From contig CAJOFI010000065.1 in the NCBI GenBank assembly GCA_905233595.1, forward strand, positions 1 to 7,309: DNA of 7,309 nucleotides, read 5' to 3'. Shown in pieces: positions 6,172-7,309 of this stretch (positions within the stretch are counted from its first letter, which is position 1; every line of letters starts with the position of its first letter). Source of the stretch: an uncultured Oscillospiraceae bacterium (GTDB lineage Bacteria; Bacillota; Clostridia; Oscillospirales; Oscillospiraceae). The notes beneath the pieces were generated by a model. The model was not told the origin of the DNA. It did no database searches and saw only the letters and a program-made list of their open reading frames with translations. The position numbers were made by a program, and so were the translations under genes.

Positions 6172-6199
6172 ATTATATACTCTTTTCGCAGGAAAACAA
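6172..6199 (-). promoter_or_regulatory. Promoter of the hypothetical gene-greA unit
   Basis: Read on the minus strand, TTGTTT (6199-6194) is followed after 16 nt by a perfect TATAAT (6177-6172). The start point should be near 6165, about 24 nt before the ATG. The -10 is ideal and the -35 matches four of six consensus bases. Confidence 0.65.
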
Positions 6200-6212
6200 G
6201 AGCAAATTTTGC

Positions 6213-6241
6213 TTGTGCTGGCAGGAGATTTATTGTATAGT
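6213..6241 (+). promoter_or_regulatory. Promoter of murI
   Basis: TTGTGC (6213-6218) and TATAGT (6236-6241) are spaced by 17 nt, placing the start near 6248 and leaving a leader of about 23 nt before the murI ATG. The -35 is weak beyond its TTG. Between this -35 and the divergent one lies a 13-bp palindrome, AGCAAATTTTGCT (6201-6213). Confidence 0.5.
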
Positions 6242-6270
6242 AAGGTGTCATTATGGAGCAAGGAGAGCGT

Positions 6271-7002
6271 ATGGATAACAGACCTGTCGGAATTTTTGAC
6301 TCCGGGCTTGGCGGGCTCACGGCGATGAAGGCGCTGCGGGAGCTGCTGCCGGGGGAGAACATCATATATTTCGGGGACACAGGACGCCTGCCCTACGGGG
6401 AGAAGAGCCGCGGGCAGCTTGAGCGCATGGCGGTGCAGGATCTGGAGCTGATCGCCGCCTGCGGCGTGAAGGCGATCCTCGTGGCCTGCGGGACGCTGTC
6501 GTCCAACGCCGCCGGGATTTTGGACGCATACCCGGTCCCGAGCTTCGGCGTTTTGAAGGCGGGCGTCGCCGGGATGCGGATTATCCCCGGCACGGGGGCG
6601 CTCGGCGTGCTCGCCACGGAGGCCAGCGTCCGAAGCGGCGCCTTCGAGCGTGCGCTGCGGAAGGCCTGCCGCCGTTTTCGGTCAGGGTGCTGCCGCGTGC
6701 TGCCTATGTCCCTGTCGGCAGACAGGATCGCGGACGCGGTGCTGCTCGGCTGCACGCACTATGGCATCATCGAGCGCGCGATCGCGGACTTTCTCGGCGC
6801 GAAGACCGCCCTTGTCAGCGCCGCGACCTGCGGGGCGGCGGCAGTGGCGCAGTATCTGATCGTAAACGGCATGACCGGCGAGGGCGGGCGGGAGCGCTTT
6901 CTCGCAAGCGGCGACCCGGCGGCCTTCACCCGCGCGGCCTCGACCTTCCTCGGGCGGGCGGCGGCACAAGCGGCGGAAGCCGTACCTGTAATGGAGATAT
7001 AA
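6271..7002 (+). CDS. murI: Glutamate racemase, shortened form
   Basis: This enzyme interconverts L- and D-glutamate, supplying D-Glu for peptidoglycan in the cytoplasm. The product is 243 residues against a usual 260-270. Visible landmarks are FDSGLGGLTAM (9-19, with D10 and S11), YFGDTGRLPYG (33-43), the first catalytic cysteine C73 in VACGTLSS, and the second, C161, in LLGCTHYG. Two motif changes stand out: CGT for the usual CNT, and CTHYG for CTHYP. The cysteines are 88 residues apart; in Bacillus RacE, as I recall, they are about 111 apart. The missing piece is the stretch that normally holds ACPLFVPLVE and the helix after it. Here it is replaced by SGCCRVLPMSLSADRIADAV (138-157). The reading frame and GC-rich third positions are continuous through this part. 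The start at 6271 is chosen over ATG 6253 because AAGGAG lies five bases upstream. Activity is uncertain; the family call is firm. Confidence 0.88.
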   Translation: MDNRPVGIFDSGLGGLTAMKALRELLPGENIIYFGDTGRLPYGEKSRGQLERMAVQDLELIAACGVKAILVACGTLSSNAAGILDAYPVPSFGVLKAGVAGMRIIPGTGALGVLATEASVRSGAFERALRKACRRFRSGCCRVLPMSLSADRIADAVLLGCTHYGIIERAIADFLGAKTALVSAATCGAAAVAQYLIVNGMTGEGGRERFLASGDPAAFTRAASTFLGRAAAQAAEAVPVMEI

Positions 7003-7005
7003 GAT

Positions 7006-7309
7006 ATGCTCAAGGACGTTTGGATTTCGATCAACAGCATACACAGCTATGACCAGGACGATGAGGACAGCCTCGAGTTTTCCACCGACGGGCACTACTA
7101 CTACGACGGGGAGAACGGCTGCCTGACCTATATGGAGTCGGAGGTGACCGGGCTGGAGGGCACCCGCACCAGCGTGATCGTCATGCCCGACCAGGTGGTC
7201 GTGGATCGGGACGGGATGGTTACCAGCCGGATGATCTTTCGCGAGGGGCTGCGCGACGCCTTCCAGTACCCCACGCCCTTCGGCGCCGCGACCATGGGCA
7301 TCGACACCC
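7006..7309 (+). CDS. DUF1934 (YwiB-like) protein, 3' end outside window
   Basis: The first 101 codons of a gene run off the right edge; the family is about 140 residues long. The product belongs to the DUF1934 beta-barrel group, judged from ISINSIHSYDQDDEDSLEF, then HYYYDGENGCLTYMESEVTG, LEGTRTSVIV and finally YPTPFGAATMGIDT. The typical order of YESE, TGLEGT and the TPYG-like turn near the end is all present. No enzymatic role is established for the family. The ATG at 7006 follows the murI stop by 3 nt, with GGAG (6993-6996) nine bases upstream, so it is translated from the murI transcript. In Bacillus subtilis ywiB lies next to argS, so argS is a reasonable guess for what follows here. Confidence 0.85.
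   Translation, partial: MLKDVWISINSIHSYDQDDEDSLEFSTDGHYYYDGENGCLTYMESEVTGLEGTRTSVIVMPDQVVVDRDGMVTSRMIFREGLRDAFQYPTPFGAATMGIDT

Noticed and set aside
6664..6735. A pair of compensating frameshifts in murI, giving an alternative reading with YVPV resembling FVPL
   Set aside because: The annotated frame keeps higher GC at third positions (about 19 of 24 codons, against about 13 of 21) and needs no shifts; the alternative still lacks the missing residues.

Overview
The window looks like chromosome from a GC-rich member of the Bacillota, most likely a gut-type Clostridia of the Oscillospiraceae kind. This is inferred from three things: Gram-positive-style promoters and strong Shine-Dalgarno sites, a YtrA-type GntR/ABC exporter operon, and a murI gene followed by a DUF1934 (YwiB-like) gene. 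No database search was possible.

Layout, left to right. (1) Positions 1-125 hold no gene I can defend, but contain three palindromes or hairpins, including a perfect 16-bp-stem hairpin at 62-98. (2) A minus-strand operon at 126-1953 encodes a YtrA-type GntR repressor, an ABC ATPase and a six-segment ABC-2 permease. The genes are joined by 4-bp ATGA and GTGA overlaps. (3) The divergent intergenic region 1954-2122 has a strong promoter in each direction, and the operon promoter's -10 box lies inside a GTGTAT/ATACAC palindrome that is probably the GntR operator. (4) A 959-residue plus-strand c-di-GMP protein follows at 2123-5002. Its unusual order is an intact EAL domain first, then three PAS-like regions, a GGDEF domain with its catalytic residues lost, and a final PAS. 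(5) The convergent gap 5003-5212 is packed with repeats: a roughly 120-bp MITE-like element touching the EAL gene's stop codon, a 23-bp palindrome, a 13-bp tandem repeat, and a 25-bp perfect inverted repeat overlapping the stop codon of greA. (6) A minus-strand pair at 5213-6141 encodes an unrecognised 136-aa acidic protein and a GreA-family transcript cleavage factor. (7) A second divergent promoter region, 6142-6270, leads into plus-strand murI (6271-7002) and the start of a DUF1934 gene that runs off the window.

How the parts may work together. The left operon is an autoregulated exporter module of the type that responds to cell-envelope stress. The EAL protein probably degrades c-di-GMP in response to signals read by its PAS domains, with the dead GGDEF acting as a regulatory domain. 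The right side is housekeeping: transcription elongation rescue and D-glutamate supply for peptidoglycan. I see no complete new defence or mobile system. The most unusual items are the c-di-GMP protein architecture, the clustered noncoding repeats at both gene ends, and a MurI that lacks about 23 residues between its two catalytic cysteines.
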